From Nocardia sp. (GTDB taxonomy: Bacteria; Actinomycetota; Actinomycetes; Mycobacteriales; Mycobacteriaceae): DNA of 64,000 bases. Where the stretch lies: NCBI RefSeq assembly GCF_025465275.1, contig NZ_JAODNK010000005.1, forward strand, positions 1-64,000. The letters run 5' to 3'. Below the pieces are notes generated by a model, which was not told where the DNA came from, searched no databases, and worked only from the letters and a program-made list of their open reading frames with translations. Of this stretch, positions 46,403-54,114 are shown in pieces. A program made the translations under genes and the position numbers. Every line of letters starts with the position of its first letter. Position 1 is the first letter of the stretch.

Positions 46403-47179
46403 ATGCGGCATCCGGCACGGCCCTTTCTCAATGCGCTGACGTATGTCCCCGATCGGCGAATCGTCATGACGCCGGAGCAGTTCGGGGTCCCCTACGAGGA
46501 TCTGTCACTGACCACCACGGACGGGGTGACCGTCAATGCGTGGTTCGTGCGGGGGGCCGGTAAACCGCTGGGGCACATACTGTTCGCGCACGGCAACGGC
46601 GGCAATATCGGGGACCGGTCGCCGATACTGGCGCTATTGTCGGCGGCCGGATTCGATGTGCTGGTCTTCGACTATCGCGGATTCGGCCGCAGCGGTGGGC
46701 GACCCAGCGAGGAGGGCACCTATCTGGATGCGCGCGCGGCGCGGGATGCCTTGCTCGCACAGCCGGACATCGATCCGAATCGGGTGGTGTACCTGGGGAA
46801 GTCGCTCGGCGGCGGCGTCATGCTGGAGCTGGCGACCGCGTATCCGCCTGCGGCGCTGGTGCTCATGTCGACCTTCACCGGGCTGCGGGATGCGGCGGGG
46901 GCCGTCTATCCGTATCTGCCCAAGGTGGTGGTGCCGAACGCGTACCCGAGTCTGCGGCGGATTCGCCACCTGCGATGTCCGGTGCTGATCATGCACGGCG
47001 ATGCCGATGAAATGCTGCCCGTGCGGATGGGGCGCACGCTCTACGAAGCGGCTCCGGAGCCCAAGGAGCTGGTGATCTATCCGGGTGGTGCGCACAATGA
47101 TCTGGTGTTGATTCCGGGGTGGTCGGGCACGGTCGCGGCTTGGGCCGCGAAGGTGCTGCCGCCCAAGCGGCTGACCTGA
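46403..47179 (+). CDS. Alpha/beta hydrolase
   Basis: A 258-residue serine hydrolase of the FrsA/Bem46-like group. Oxyanion motif FAHGNGGNIGDRS, nucleophile elbow YLGKSLGGGVML (Ser in GKSLGG), acid residue in MHGDADEMLPV, and catalytic His in PGGAHNDLVL. The region VPDRRIVMTPEQFGVPYEDLSLTTTDGVTVNAWFVRG is the typical N-terminal strand set. No signal peptide, though eukaryotic and bacterial relatives can be membrane-associated through a short N-terminal helix. ATG 46403 follows AGGAAGG. Convergent with the rho-like gene 10 bp away. Substrate unknown. Confidence 0.85.
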   Translation: MRHPARPFLNALTYVPDRRIVMTPEQFGVPYEDLSLTTTDGVTVNAWFVRGAGKPLGHILFAHGNGGNIGDRSPILALLSAAGFDVLVFDYRGFGRSGGRPSEEGTYLDARAARDALLAQPDIDPNRVVYLGKSLGGGVMLELATAYPPAALVLMSTFTGLRDAAGAVYPYLPKVVVPNAYPSLRRIRHLRCPVLIMHGDADEMLPVRMGRTLYEAAPEPKELVIYPGGAHNDLVLIPGWSGTVAAWAAKVLPPKRLT

Positions 47180-47189
47180 CGGAGAATGC

Positions 47190-48419
47190 TTACTTTCGAA
47201 TGATATTGGCGAGGAACTCGGCATTGCTGCCGGTCCGGCGCAGACCGTCGAGCAGCAGGTCCAGGGCGCGCTGATCGTCGAGGTCGGACAGTGTCCGGCG
47301 CAGCTTGTCGACGGCCGCGTGCTCGGCGGGATCCATCAGCAGCTCATCGCGACGGGTGCTGGAGCGGGTGACGTCGACCGCGGGGAAGACGCCCCGGCTG
47401 GCCAGATTGCGGTCGAGCTTGAGCTCGGCATTGCCGGTGCCCTTGTACTCCTCGAAGATCACCGTGTCGCCGAGCGAACCGGTCTCCACGAGTGTGGTGG
47501 CGACAATGGTGAGCGAGCCGCCGTGCTCGATATTGCGGGCCGCGCCGAGGAACTTCTTGGGCGGCAGCAGTGCGGCGGAATCCACACCGCCGGAAAGGAT
47601 TCGGCCGGAGGCCGGTCCGGAGGTGTTGTAGGCGCGGGCCAGTCGGGTGAGCGAATCGAGCAGCACCACGACATCGCGGCCCTGTTCGACGAGTCGCTTG
47701 GCGCGTTCGATGGCCAGTTCCGCGAGTGCGGTCTGCTGCGCCGGCGAGTGATCGAAGGTGGCGGCGACAACTTCGGCGGGAACGCCGCGCGAGAGGTCGG
47801 TGACCTCCTCGGGACGCTCGCCGACCAGCACCATCATGAGGTGTACCTCGGGATGATTCGCGGCGATGCCGTGCGCGATCGCTTGCAGCACAGAGGTTTT
47901 GCCCGCCTTGGGCGGTGCGACGATCAGGGCGCGCTGGCCCTTGCCGATCGGCATAATCAGGTCGGTGACCCGGGTGGTGAGCTTGTTCGGCTCGGTCTCC
48001 AGGCGCAGGCGCTCGTCGGGGTGGATGGGTGTCAGTTCGCTGAAGTGCGGGCGGGAAATCGCTTCGCCGGCAGGTCGGGCGTTGACGGTGTCGATACGGA
48101 CCAGGGTTGCGGTCCTGCTGCCCTTGGCATTCGACTGGGCGGGGGCGCTCGGGCGCACCAGTGCGGTAACGAGATCGCCACGGCGCAAACCGAATTCGCG
48201 AACCAGTCGGGTGGGTACCGAGATATCGGCGGGGTCGGGCAGGTATCCGCTGCTGCGCAGGGTTGCCGTATTGCCGTTGATATCGAGTATTCCCGTTGCG
48301 GGCGAAAGGGTTTCGATGGTTTCGAGGACCGGCGCAGCGGCCTTCTCGGTGGTCTTGGCTGGGTTGGACTTGGCTGCGGCGGCGCGAGTACGGGCCGACC
48401 GGGTTTCGGTGGTGGTCAT
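47190..48419 (-). CDS. rho: Short Rho-like transcription termination factor paralogue
   Basis: A 409-residue hexameric helicase-type protein. The C-terminal ATPase/translocase is well preserved: Walker A PPKAGKTSVL, GERPEEVTDL, VVVLLDSLTRLARAYN (Walker B), SGGVDSAALLPPKKFLGAARNIEHGGSLTIVATTLVETGS (Q-loop region), EEYKGTGNAELKLDR and FPAVDVTRSSTRRDELL (R-loop/arginine finger). The N-terminal RNA-binding part is unusual: the canonical DGFGFLRS (RNP1) reads NGNTATLRSS, without either aromatic, and no Rho_N helical domain or large basic insert is present, although actinobacterial housekeeping Rho normally has both and is about 600 residues or more. ATG 48419 has AGGAGA. Not in the usual thrB-rho-rpmE setting. 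Probably a second Rho. Confidence 0.85.
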   Translation of the reverse strand: MTTTETRSARTRAAAAKSNPAKTTEKAAAPVLETIETLSPATGILDINGNTATLRSSGYLPDPADISVPTRLVREFGLRRGDLVTALVRPSAPAQSNAKGSRTATLVRIDTVNARPAGEAISRPHFSELTPIHPDERLRLETEPNKLTTRVTDLIMPIGKGQRALIVAPPKAGKTSVLQAIAHGIAANHPEVHLMMVLVGERPEEVTDLSRGVPAEVVAATFDHSPAQQTALAELAIERAKRLVEQGRDVVVLLDSLTRLARAYNTSGPASGRILSGGVDSAALLPPKKFLGAARNIEHGGSLTIVATTLVETGSLGDTVIFEEYKGTGNAELKLDRNLASRGVFPAVDVTRSSTRRDELLMDPAEHAAVDKLRRTLSDLDDQRALDLLLDGLRRTGSNAEFLANIIRK

Positions 48420-48713
48420 GAGTGTTTCTCCTGTGAAAGGCATCCGGTGACGTGCACCGGGAGTGTGTATGTGGAACGGCCGCATACGACCGGGAGCGGG
48501 ACGCCGGGACGGCAGGCCGCAAGGTGATCCGAGTGCGTGTCAGCGGGTAGCTCAGAGTTACTGCTGGAAATCTGACTCGGAAAGGAAGAAAACTCGTGGG
48601 AGGGACTTCGTCTACCTACATCCACGGGATTACAACACCGCCTACCATACGCGGTGCTTGCTGTCGGCGCAATGGTGCCGTGGCAAAGCCGTCCGCTGCG
48701 TAGCCTGGTCCGT
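48420..48713. other. Divergent gap between rho-like gene and the unknown three-gene cluster
   Basis: 294 bp that should hold promoters for both directions. No hairpin with a clear role, no small gene with an SD and no recognised operator were found. Confidence 0.4.
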
Positions 48714-49223
48714 ATGAGCAATGCCGAGGATCTCGTGTCGGAATTGGCGAAGCTGCCGGACGCCGAACTGGCGGCAGCCGTGGCGCAGGTGACTGCCGGC
48801 CGGGCCGGCTTGAGTGCGCTGCACGAGGTGGCCGCGGCGGTGGCGGCCACCGTCGGTCATGCACCCGACTACATCGATGTGACTCCGGACACGGACCCGG
48901 CGCCCGGCTCGCCGCCGCTCGATGTTGCTGTCACATTGGACCAGGTAGAAGGGGGTCCGTTGGTCACCGGTCTGCCGGTACCTCCGGCCGGTATACCCAC
49001 CGCGCCCGGTATCGGCGGGTATACGACAGCGGGCGTCCCTACTTTCGAGTCAGTTCGCGATAAGGTCGAGCAGCGCTACGGCACCGCACAGGGGATGGAC
49101 GAGCTCGATCGGCAGACACCCGCGGGTCGTAGCGTCGAGGAACAGTGGGACGCGCGGCAGAAAACCGCGCGGGAACGCCTGGAACAGATTCGAAAATCGA
49201 TGCACGGCAACGATAACGACTGA
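48714..49223 (+). CDS. Uncharacterised acidic protein
   Basis: A 169-residue protein with no recognised domain. The N-terminal 55 residues are helical and Ala-rich (EDLVSELAKLPDAELAAAVAQVTAGRAGLSALHEVAAAVAATVG), the middle is Pro/Gly-rich and probably disordered (DTDPAPGSPP..LPVPPAGIPTAPGIGGYTTAG), and the C-terminus is a charged helix (SVEEQWDARQKTARERLEQIRKSM). ATG 48714 begins MSNAEDL. It is the first of three same-strand genes, 36 bp before the next, and divergent from the rho-like gene. Confidence 0.65.
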   Translation: MSNAEDLVSELAKLPDAELAAAVAQVTAGRAGLSALHEVAAAVAATVGHAPDYIDVTPDTDPAPGSPPLDVAVTLDQVEGGPLVTGLPVPPAGIPTAPGIGGYTTAGVPTFESVRDKVEQRYGTAQGMDELDRQTPAGRSVEEQWDARQKTARERLEQIRKSMHGNDND

Positions 49224-49259
49224 ACTCGGCGGTCTTTTCTTGACGATGGGTGGAACCCT

Positions 49260-50303
49260 ATGACCGAGCCGCGCGAAATCGCCGAACGGCTGCTCGACCT
49301 GCAAGTCGACTTCATTCTTGCCGAGGTGACCGGCGATCGCTTCGCCGAGGTGATCGGCCGCGATGTGGAGGCGGTGATCGGCATTGCCGACACCATCATC
49401 TTCCGCGATGTGGTGGAGCTCGATGAGGCCAAGCAGACCGTGGCCAATATTATCAATCTGATCGGCGGCAGCCCCGTCCTGCAGGAGATGGTCGGCCAAC
49501 TGTCGCTCTCGCTGTATGACGATATCGCCGCCAATAACGACTACACCCTCGGCGACGTGGTGGAGCGCGAGCCGGTGGAGCAGTTGCTGGAGAAGATCTT
49601 CGGCATGCACCAGGCGCAGGAGCGAATCCTGGAGCGGCTCACCGAGAGTCCGCTCATCGCCACCGTGGCCTCCAAGTTCGTGGACAAGCTGATCTCCGAT
49701 TTCATGGAGAGCAATCGGCAGATGGCGAACAAGATTCCGGGTGTCGGATCGCTCGTATCGCTCGGCACCTCAGCGGCCAAGCAGGCGCGCAAGGCCGCCG
49801 AGAAGGCCACCGGCGACGGCACCTTCCTCGGCGAAATGGCCGGCAAGGGAGCGCAATTCGCGCTCAAGCGCACCAATAACGCCATTCGCGAAATGCTGCG
49901 TGACGCCCCGGTGCACGATGCCGCCATGGAATTCTGGGATCTGCACGCCGGTGAGCCGGTGAGCGGTCTGCGCGAGTACCTCTCGCAGCAGGATCTGCAG
50001 GATCTGGCGCTGATCATCTACCGCATCGCCCTCACCACCCGTGAGAAGGAGTACTTCGGCATCCTGGTCGATCAGGGCGTGGAGGTCTTCTTCGAGAAGT
50101 ACGGCGATCACACCCTGGCCGCGCTGCTGCCCGAGCTGGGCCTGTCCGGCGAGGATATCGGCAAGGAAATCCTGCGCTACGGTCCCGCCGTGGTCGAGGC
50201 CGCCAAGCGAAACGGTGTGCTGGCCAAGCTTGTTCGCGAACGCCTGGAGCCATTCTTCGTCTCCGATCAGGTCATCGGCGTGCTGGCGGAGGCTACCAAG
50301 TAG
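49260..50303 (+). CDS. Uncharacterised helical protein
   Basis: A 347-residue protein that is almost entirely amphipathic helix with no signal peptide or strong transmembrane segment. Features: EPREIAERLLDLQVDFILAEVTGDRFAEVIGRDVEAVIGIADTI, a central Gly/Ser-rich break (KIPGVGSLVSLGTSAAKQARKAAEKATGDGTFLGEMAGKGAQFALKRT) and a C-terminal helical repeat region (GLREYLSQQDLQDLALIIYRI, GVEVFFEKYGDHTLAALLPELG). I recognise no family. The central glycine zipper-like stretch might interact with membranes. Middle gene of the three-gene cluster, closed by a terminator at 50309-50337. Confidence 0.7.
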   Translation: MTEPREIAERLLDLQVDFILAEVTGDRFAEVIGRDVEAVIGIADTIIFRDVVELDEAKQTVANIINLIGGSPVLQEMVGQLSLSLYDDIAANNDYTLGDVVEREPVEQLLEKIFGMHQAQERILERLTESPLIATVASKFVDKLISDFMESNRQMANKIPGVGSLVSLGTSAAKQARKAAEKATGDGTFLGEMAGKGAQFALKRTNNAIREMLRDAPVHDAAMEFWDLHAGEPVSGLREYLSQQDLQDLALIIYRIALTTREKEYFGILVDQGVEVFFEKYGDHTLAALLPELGLSGEDIGKEILRYGPAVVEAAKRNGVLAKLVRERLEPFFVSDQVIGVLAEATK

Positions 50304-50308
50304 TAATC

Positions 50309-50337
50309 CGGCGCCCCGGCATGCCGCTGGGGCGCCG
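50309..50337 (+). terminator. Hairpin after the helical-protein gene
   Basis: CGGCGCCCC (50309-50317) pairs with GGGGCGCCG (50329-50337) over GGCATGCCGCT, 6 bp after the stop. Confidence 0.65.
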
Positions 50338-50354
50338 ACCCCGCTGGAGGCGAT

Positions 50355-50723
50355 ATGGATCTACCGATCACCGGTGAGCGCCTCACAGTGCTGTCGCCCG
50401 GTCCCTTCGTGCTTGTGCTGGGCGCGGGCGCCTACGAAATCCATATCGAGGGTGAGCTGGTGGTCCATCGGCCCGACGCCCCCGCGCTGCACCATGTCAT
50501 CGGTGAGCCACTCGCCGAGGATCTCGCGGCCACCCTGGACGGTGTAATCGTCTCCGCCGCAGCGGATTCCAGCGGTGCGCTCCGCATCCTCCTGGACTCG
50601 AGCCTGCAGATGGTGGTGGAGTTCGACCGCTACTACGAGGCCTGGCACGTCACCGTCCCCGGCATCTACCTCGTCGTCTGCATGCCCGGCGGCGAACTCG
50701 CGATCTGGTCCGAAAAGGCATGA
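50355..50723 (+). CDS. DUF6188-like small protein
   Basis: A 122-residue protein of mostly beta structure. The region SLQMVVEFDRYYEAWHVTVPGIYLVVCMPGGELAIWSE resembles the C-terminal motif (EAWxV..G..LV..PGGELAIW) of DUF6188 proteins, which are common and uncharacterised in actinobacteria; some related small beta proteins act as immunity proteins. ATG 50355 begins MDLPITGERL and follows GGAGGCG. It is the third gene in the row after the rho-like locus. Confidence 0.6.
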   Translation: MDLPITGERLTVLSPGPFVLVLGAGAYEIHIEGELVVHRPDAPALHHVIGEPLAEDLAATLDGVIVSAAADSSGALRILLDSSLQMVVEFDRYYEAWHVTVPGIYLVVCMPGGELAIWSEKA

Positions 50724-50772
50724 CCCGCACCATATATGGCCTGATTCATGCCGCATGCATTCCTACCTTGTG

Positions 50773-50817
50773 CGCTGCGGTCGGTGTGCGTGCCCAGCAC
50801 GCGCACCGACCGCAGCG
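50773..50817. terminator. Long hairpin after the DUF6188-like gene
   Basis: CGCTGCGGTCGGTG pairs with CACCGACCGCAGCG; TGCGTG/CACGCG inner pairing continues the stem. The remaining gap to 51153 shows no credible gene. Confidence 0.65.
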
Positions 50818-51153
50818 TATCCACGGCGTGCCGTATGTCGGTACGGCCCGCGGTGGTCGATGCACTGCGGCACGTTCTGCGGGTCGCCCATCATCAGCGA
50901 CCCGAGTTCATGCCGTCCCCTCCGAGGCATCCCGTGGTGGCCGTGCAGCGTTGAACGGCCCTGGTGAGCATCGCTAGTGAGGAGCCCGTGCGTCAATCTG
51001 GATCCCTGTCCCAATTTGTCCCACTTGCACGGGTTGCGATAGTGGCCGGATGGTCTATGGAGTGCGTGCGAAGTCAAGCGAACCGCGCGGTAGGTTTGGC
51101 TCCGGCGGAACGCAACAGCGACATCGGATATCGGATCGGCAGGAGTAGCGAGG

Positions 51154-51888
51154 GTGGTCGAAGCACACTCGGCAATCGCGGGTGTCGTGCGGGTACGACG
51201 GGAGGCGCTCGGTTTGTCCCGTGCGGAACTCGCACGGCGAGCGGGAGTTTCGGAGGCGGTGATCCAGAAGGTCGAGCAGGGCACCCGGCAACCCACTCCG
51301 ACCGCGCTCGCCGCACTGTTCGAAGCTCTGGATGTGCCGATGCAGTACCGCGACCACGCCGCGAACGTGCTGCAGCCGGAACTGACCGATATCCCTTATG
51401 ACGGTGAGATACCGGACCAGGACGAACTGGACTTCCTGAACAGCCTGCCCTATCCGGCCTGCTACCAGACGGTCCCCGGACTCGATCTCATCGCGGCCAA
51501 TGACGCCTACCTCCAGACTTTTCCGGGCCTGACACCCGGTGTCAACATCATTGCGTGGATGCTGCTCGACCCGATCGCCCGCCACGTCATGGGCGACTGG
51601 GAGCGCGAGACGCACCTCATGGTGTGGGCCTTCCGGCATATGGCCCCGGGTATCACCACCCCCGAGCACATCGAACGGATCACCGGCCTGTGCCGGGATG
51701 CGCCCGACTGGCAACGCCTCTGGTCGACGGACATCCCGCCCGCCGAGATCGGCCTCCGCCCCACCCGCGTGCGTTCGCCCGAGACCGGTGAGTTCACGCA
51801 TATGCAGATCCAGCTTTTCGGCTGCGAGTTACCGCGCCGGCCGTGGTGGATGTACGCCCTGGTGCCCGCGCAGGCGATTCCGGCCTGA
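51154..51888 (+). CDS. XRE/MmyB-type regulator, tandem copy A
   Basis: A 244-residue regulator with an N-terminal XRE HTH (VRVRREALGLSRAELARRAGVSEAVIQKVEQGTRQPTPTALAALFEALDV) and a MmyB-like PAS-fold domain (LPYPACYQTVPGLDLIAANDAYLQTFPGLTPGVNIIAWMLLDPIARHVMGDWERETHLMVWAFRHMAPG). GTG 51154 with AGGAG upstream. The next gene is a close paralogue in the same frame arrangement, and their upstream DNA is also alike, so a tandem duplication including the promoter is likely. No obvious target enzyme adjoins. The C-terminal domain may bind a fatty acid, as structurally known for MmyB-type domains. Confidence 0.85.
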   Translation: MVEAHSAIAGVVRVRREALGLSRAELARRAGVSEAVIQKVEQGTRQPTPTALAALFEALDVPMQYRDHAANVLQPELTDIPYDGEIPDQDELDFLNSLPYPACYQTVPGLDLIAANDAYLQTFPGLTPGVNIIAWMLLDPIARHVMGDWERETHLMVWAFRHMAPGITTPEHIERITGLCRDAPDWQRLWSTDIPPAEIGLRPTRVRSPETGEFTHMQIQLFGCELPRRPWWMYALVPAQAIPA

Positions 51889-51954
51889 CGGTAGGTTCGA
51901 GTGCCGGTGGCACGCACGAGAGTCATCGGTATCAGGCATGAAGGAGCGGTCGGA

Positions 51955-52680
51955 GTGTTCGAGGCGCATGCGACAATCGCGAGTTTTCTGCGCGTGCGAC
52001 GGGAGGCGGCGGGGCTGACGCGTGCCGAGCTCGCAGGACGGGCGGGGGTCTCGGAGGCCTTGATCCAGAAGATCGAACAGGGCATTCGCCAGCCCACCTC
52101 GACCGCGCTCGCCGCGCTCTTCACGGCATTGGAGGTCGAGTCTCCGTACCGCGAACGGGCCGCCAGCGCACTGCTGCCCGAACTGACCGGGCTGCACTAC
52201 GGCGAGCTGGAACAGGCCGAGCTGAATTTTCTGCGGACCCTGCCGTACCCGGCTTGGTATCAGACCGTTCCCGAGCACGACATCGTTGCGGTCAACGATG
52301 CGCATCGCCGATGGTTCCCGGGTGTGGAGCCAGGTGTCAATGCCCTCGCGTGGATGCTGTTGGACCCACGGGCCCGTGCGGTTATAGGTGATTGGGAGCG
52401 CGAGGTGCGCACCATGGTGTACGCCTTCCGGCATATGGGGCCCGGCGCAGCCGCGTCCGCCCGTGGCGAGGAGATCGCCGCCGTGTGCCGGCAGTCGCCG
52501 GACTGGGAGCGACTGTGGTCGGCGGGCCTGCCACCCGAGGGGGTTCCGCACCGCAGGACCCGGGTGCGGTCGCCCGACACCGGCGAGTTGACCGTGATGA
52601 ACGTTCAGCTCTTCCGCTGCGAACTTCCGCGCCGTGAGTGGTTGATGTACACCATGACGCCCGCGCGCAGCGCCGAATAG
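51955..52680 (+). CDS. XRE/MmyB-type regulator, tandem copy B
   Basis: A 241-residue paralogue of the preceding gene, alignable from end to end: EAHATIASFLRVRREAAGLTRAELAGRAGVSEALIQKIEQGIRQPTSTALAALFTALEV, then LPYPAWYQTVPEHDIVAVNDAHRRWFPGVEPGVNALAWMLLDPRARAVIGDWEREVRTMVYAFRHMGPG. GTG 51955 is chosen over the upstream frame because it aligns with copy A and has AAGGAG. The ligand-domain sequence differs more than the HTH, so the two may share binding sites but respond to different ligands. Confidence 0.85.
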   Translation: MFEAHATIASFLRVRREAAGLTRAELAGRAGVSEALIQKIEQGIRQPTSTALAALFTALEVESPYRERAASALLPELTGLHYGELEQAELNFLRTLPYPAWYQTVPEHDIVAVNDAHRRWFPGVEPGVNALAWMLLDPRARAVIGDWEREVRTMVYAFRHMGPGAAASARGEEIAAVCRQSPDWERLWSAGLPPEGVPHRRTRVRSPDTGELTVMNVQLFRCELPRREWLMYTMTPARSAE

Positions 52681-52724
52681 CTCGCTACAGCCCGGCGCCG
52701 CAACGCCTGCCGGACAACCGTCGA

Positions 52725-53225
52725 TCAGTTTCCGGCCGAGCGGCTGAGCACCGCGATCGGGAAGGTCCGGGTGCTCAGCGCCCGGTAGGTGGCGAAGTCG
52801 GGGTATCCGGCGACCAGTGTGCGCCAATGGGTTTCGTACTCGGCCGGCTCGGTCACCACGCGCACATCGACGGGCCAGTTCTCGGCGCCGACCTGGACGC
52901 GGGCGGTGGGGGCGGCGGTCAGGTTCAGCCACCAGTTCGGGGTGCCGGGGTGGCCGCCGTTGGAACCGGACACCAGCAGGTCGTCACCGGAGCGGATCAG
53001 CATGAGCATGACCGGGCGTGGTTCGCCGGATTTGCGGCCCGTGACGATCAATTGGAAGACCGGCTTGCCCTGCAGTGTGGCGAGCTTGGTCCCGCCGGAT
53101 CGCGTGTAGATCCAGCTGTTCACGCGCGAATAGGTGCGTGCGCTCCAGCCGAGGTAGACGCTCGAGTAGTGATTGAACCGCCCGCTCATGGTGAGGGTGC
53201 CGGTTCCCGAATTCTTGCGTGCCAT
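52725..53225 (-). CDS. DDN/F420-type nitroreductase-family protein
   Basis: A 166-residue protein of the deazaflavin-dependent nitroreductase (DDN) split-barrel family. Typical features: YTRSGGTKLATLQGKPVFQLIVTGRKSGEPRPVMLMLIRSGDDLLVSGSNGGHPGTPNWWLNLTAAPTARVQVG. The R-K-S-G and N-P/NWW-NL elements contact F420 in characterised relatives. A short N-terminal extension (to 53225) precedes MSGRF at 53189, an alternative start. Actinobacteria make F420, so F420H2-dependent reduction is plausible. Convergent with the MmyB pair. Confidence 0.83.
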   Translation of the reverse strand: MARKNSGTGTLTMSGRFNHYSSVYLGWSARTYSRVNSWIYTRSGGTKLATLQGKPVFQLIVTGRKSGEPRPVMLMLIRSGDDLLVSGSNGGHPGTPNWWLNLTAAPTARVQVGAENWPVDVRVVTEPAEYETHWRTLVAGYPDFATYRALSTRTFPIAVLSRSAGN

Positions 53226-53301
53226 CTGTATCCCAATGCTCGACGCGGTGTAACGCGGCTCACTTTACATACTGTCCAGTGAGTCGTCGGGTAGCCGGCG
53301 A

Positions 53302-54078
53302 CTACGGTGCGATCAGCTTCTGGATGGTGGCGTAGGACGGGATGCCGGTCGGGAGGGGCCCGGAATCGGCGACGGCCTGCGCGGTGTGCACGGCGGCGGC
53401 CAGGGCGGCTCGGTAGAGCAGGGAGCCGGTGCTGATGCGGCGCACGCCCAGCGCGGCGAGATCCGCGAGGGCGGGGCCGGTGGGGGAGAACAGAACATTG
53501 AGCGGTGCGGTGAGAGTCGAAGTCAGCGCCCGGATTTCGGTGGGGTCGGTGAGGCCGGGGACGAAAATGCCGTCGGCCCCGGACTTCTCGTAGGCCCGCA
53601 CCCGTGCCAGGGTCGAGCCCGGATCGATGCCGAGCCAGTACGTGTCCGTGCGCGCATTGACGAAAAGATCCGGGGTGCGGGACTTTACGGCGGCGATGAG
53701 CTCCGCGTGCGTCTGTGGATCGGCCAGCGCGTCATTGTCACGACTGTCCTCGAGATTGATGCCCGCTATGCCCGCCGCGGCGAGCTCGGCGCAGAACTCG
53801 GCTACCTCGTCGGGATCGGTGCTGAAACCACCCTCGACATCGACGGTGACCGGGACCGGAAGACGGCCGAGTCGCTGTGCGAGCGTGAGTGTTTCGGCGC
53901 GGGTGGCGGCAGCACCGTCGGGCAGCCCCGCCGCCGCGGCCACCCCGAGGCTGGTGGTGCCGATGGCGGTGAAACCCGCGTCGGCGAGCAGGGCGGCGGA
54001 ACCGAAGTCCCATGCGTTCGGCAGTACCAGCGGGGCATCACGGTGGTGCAGACTGCGGAAGAGCTCGGTCTTCGTCAT
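53302..54078 (-). CDS. Isocitrate lyase/PEP mutase family protein
   Basis: A 258-residue TIM-barrel enzyme of the ICL/PEPM superfamily. LPNAWDFGSAALLADAGFTAIGTTSLGVAAAAGLPDG is the substrate-binding opening; VTVDVEGGFSTDPDEV gives Mg-binding acidic residues; IAGINLEDS follows; FVNARTDTYWLG and GADGIFVPGL complete the barrel. The catalytic-loop Cys of isocitrate/methylisocitrate lyases (KKCGH) is absent, so it is a short, uncharacterised member (oxaloacetate hydrolase or carboxyphosphonoenolpyruvate-type activities are possible). It lies 36 bp downstream of the LCP gene on the same strand. Confidence 0.83.
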   Translation of the reverse strand: MTKTELFRSLHHRDAPLVLPNAWDFGSAALLADAGFTAIGTTSLGVAAAAGLPDGAAATRAETLTLAQRLGRLPVPVTVDVEGGFSTDPDEVAEFCAELAAAGIAGINLEDSRDNDALADPQTHAELIAAVKSRTPDLFVNARTDTYWLGIDPGSTLARVRAYEKSGADGIFVPGLTDPTEIRALTSTLTAPLNVLFSPTGPALADLAALGVRRISTGSLLYRAALAAAVHTAQAVADSGPLPTGIPSYATIQKLIAP

Positions 54079-54114
54079 TGCGCTGCTCCGGTTTTCGGCG
54101 GTGGACTACACGGA

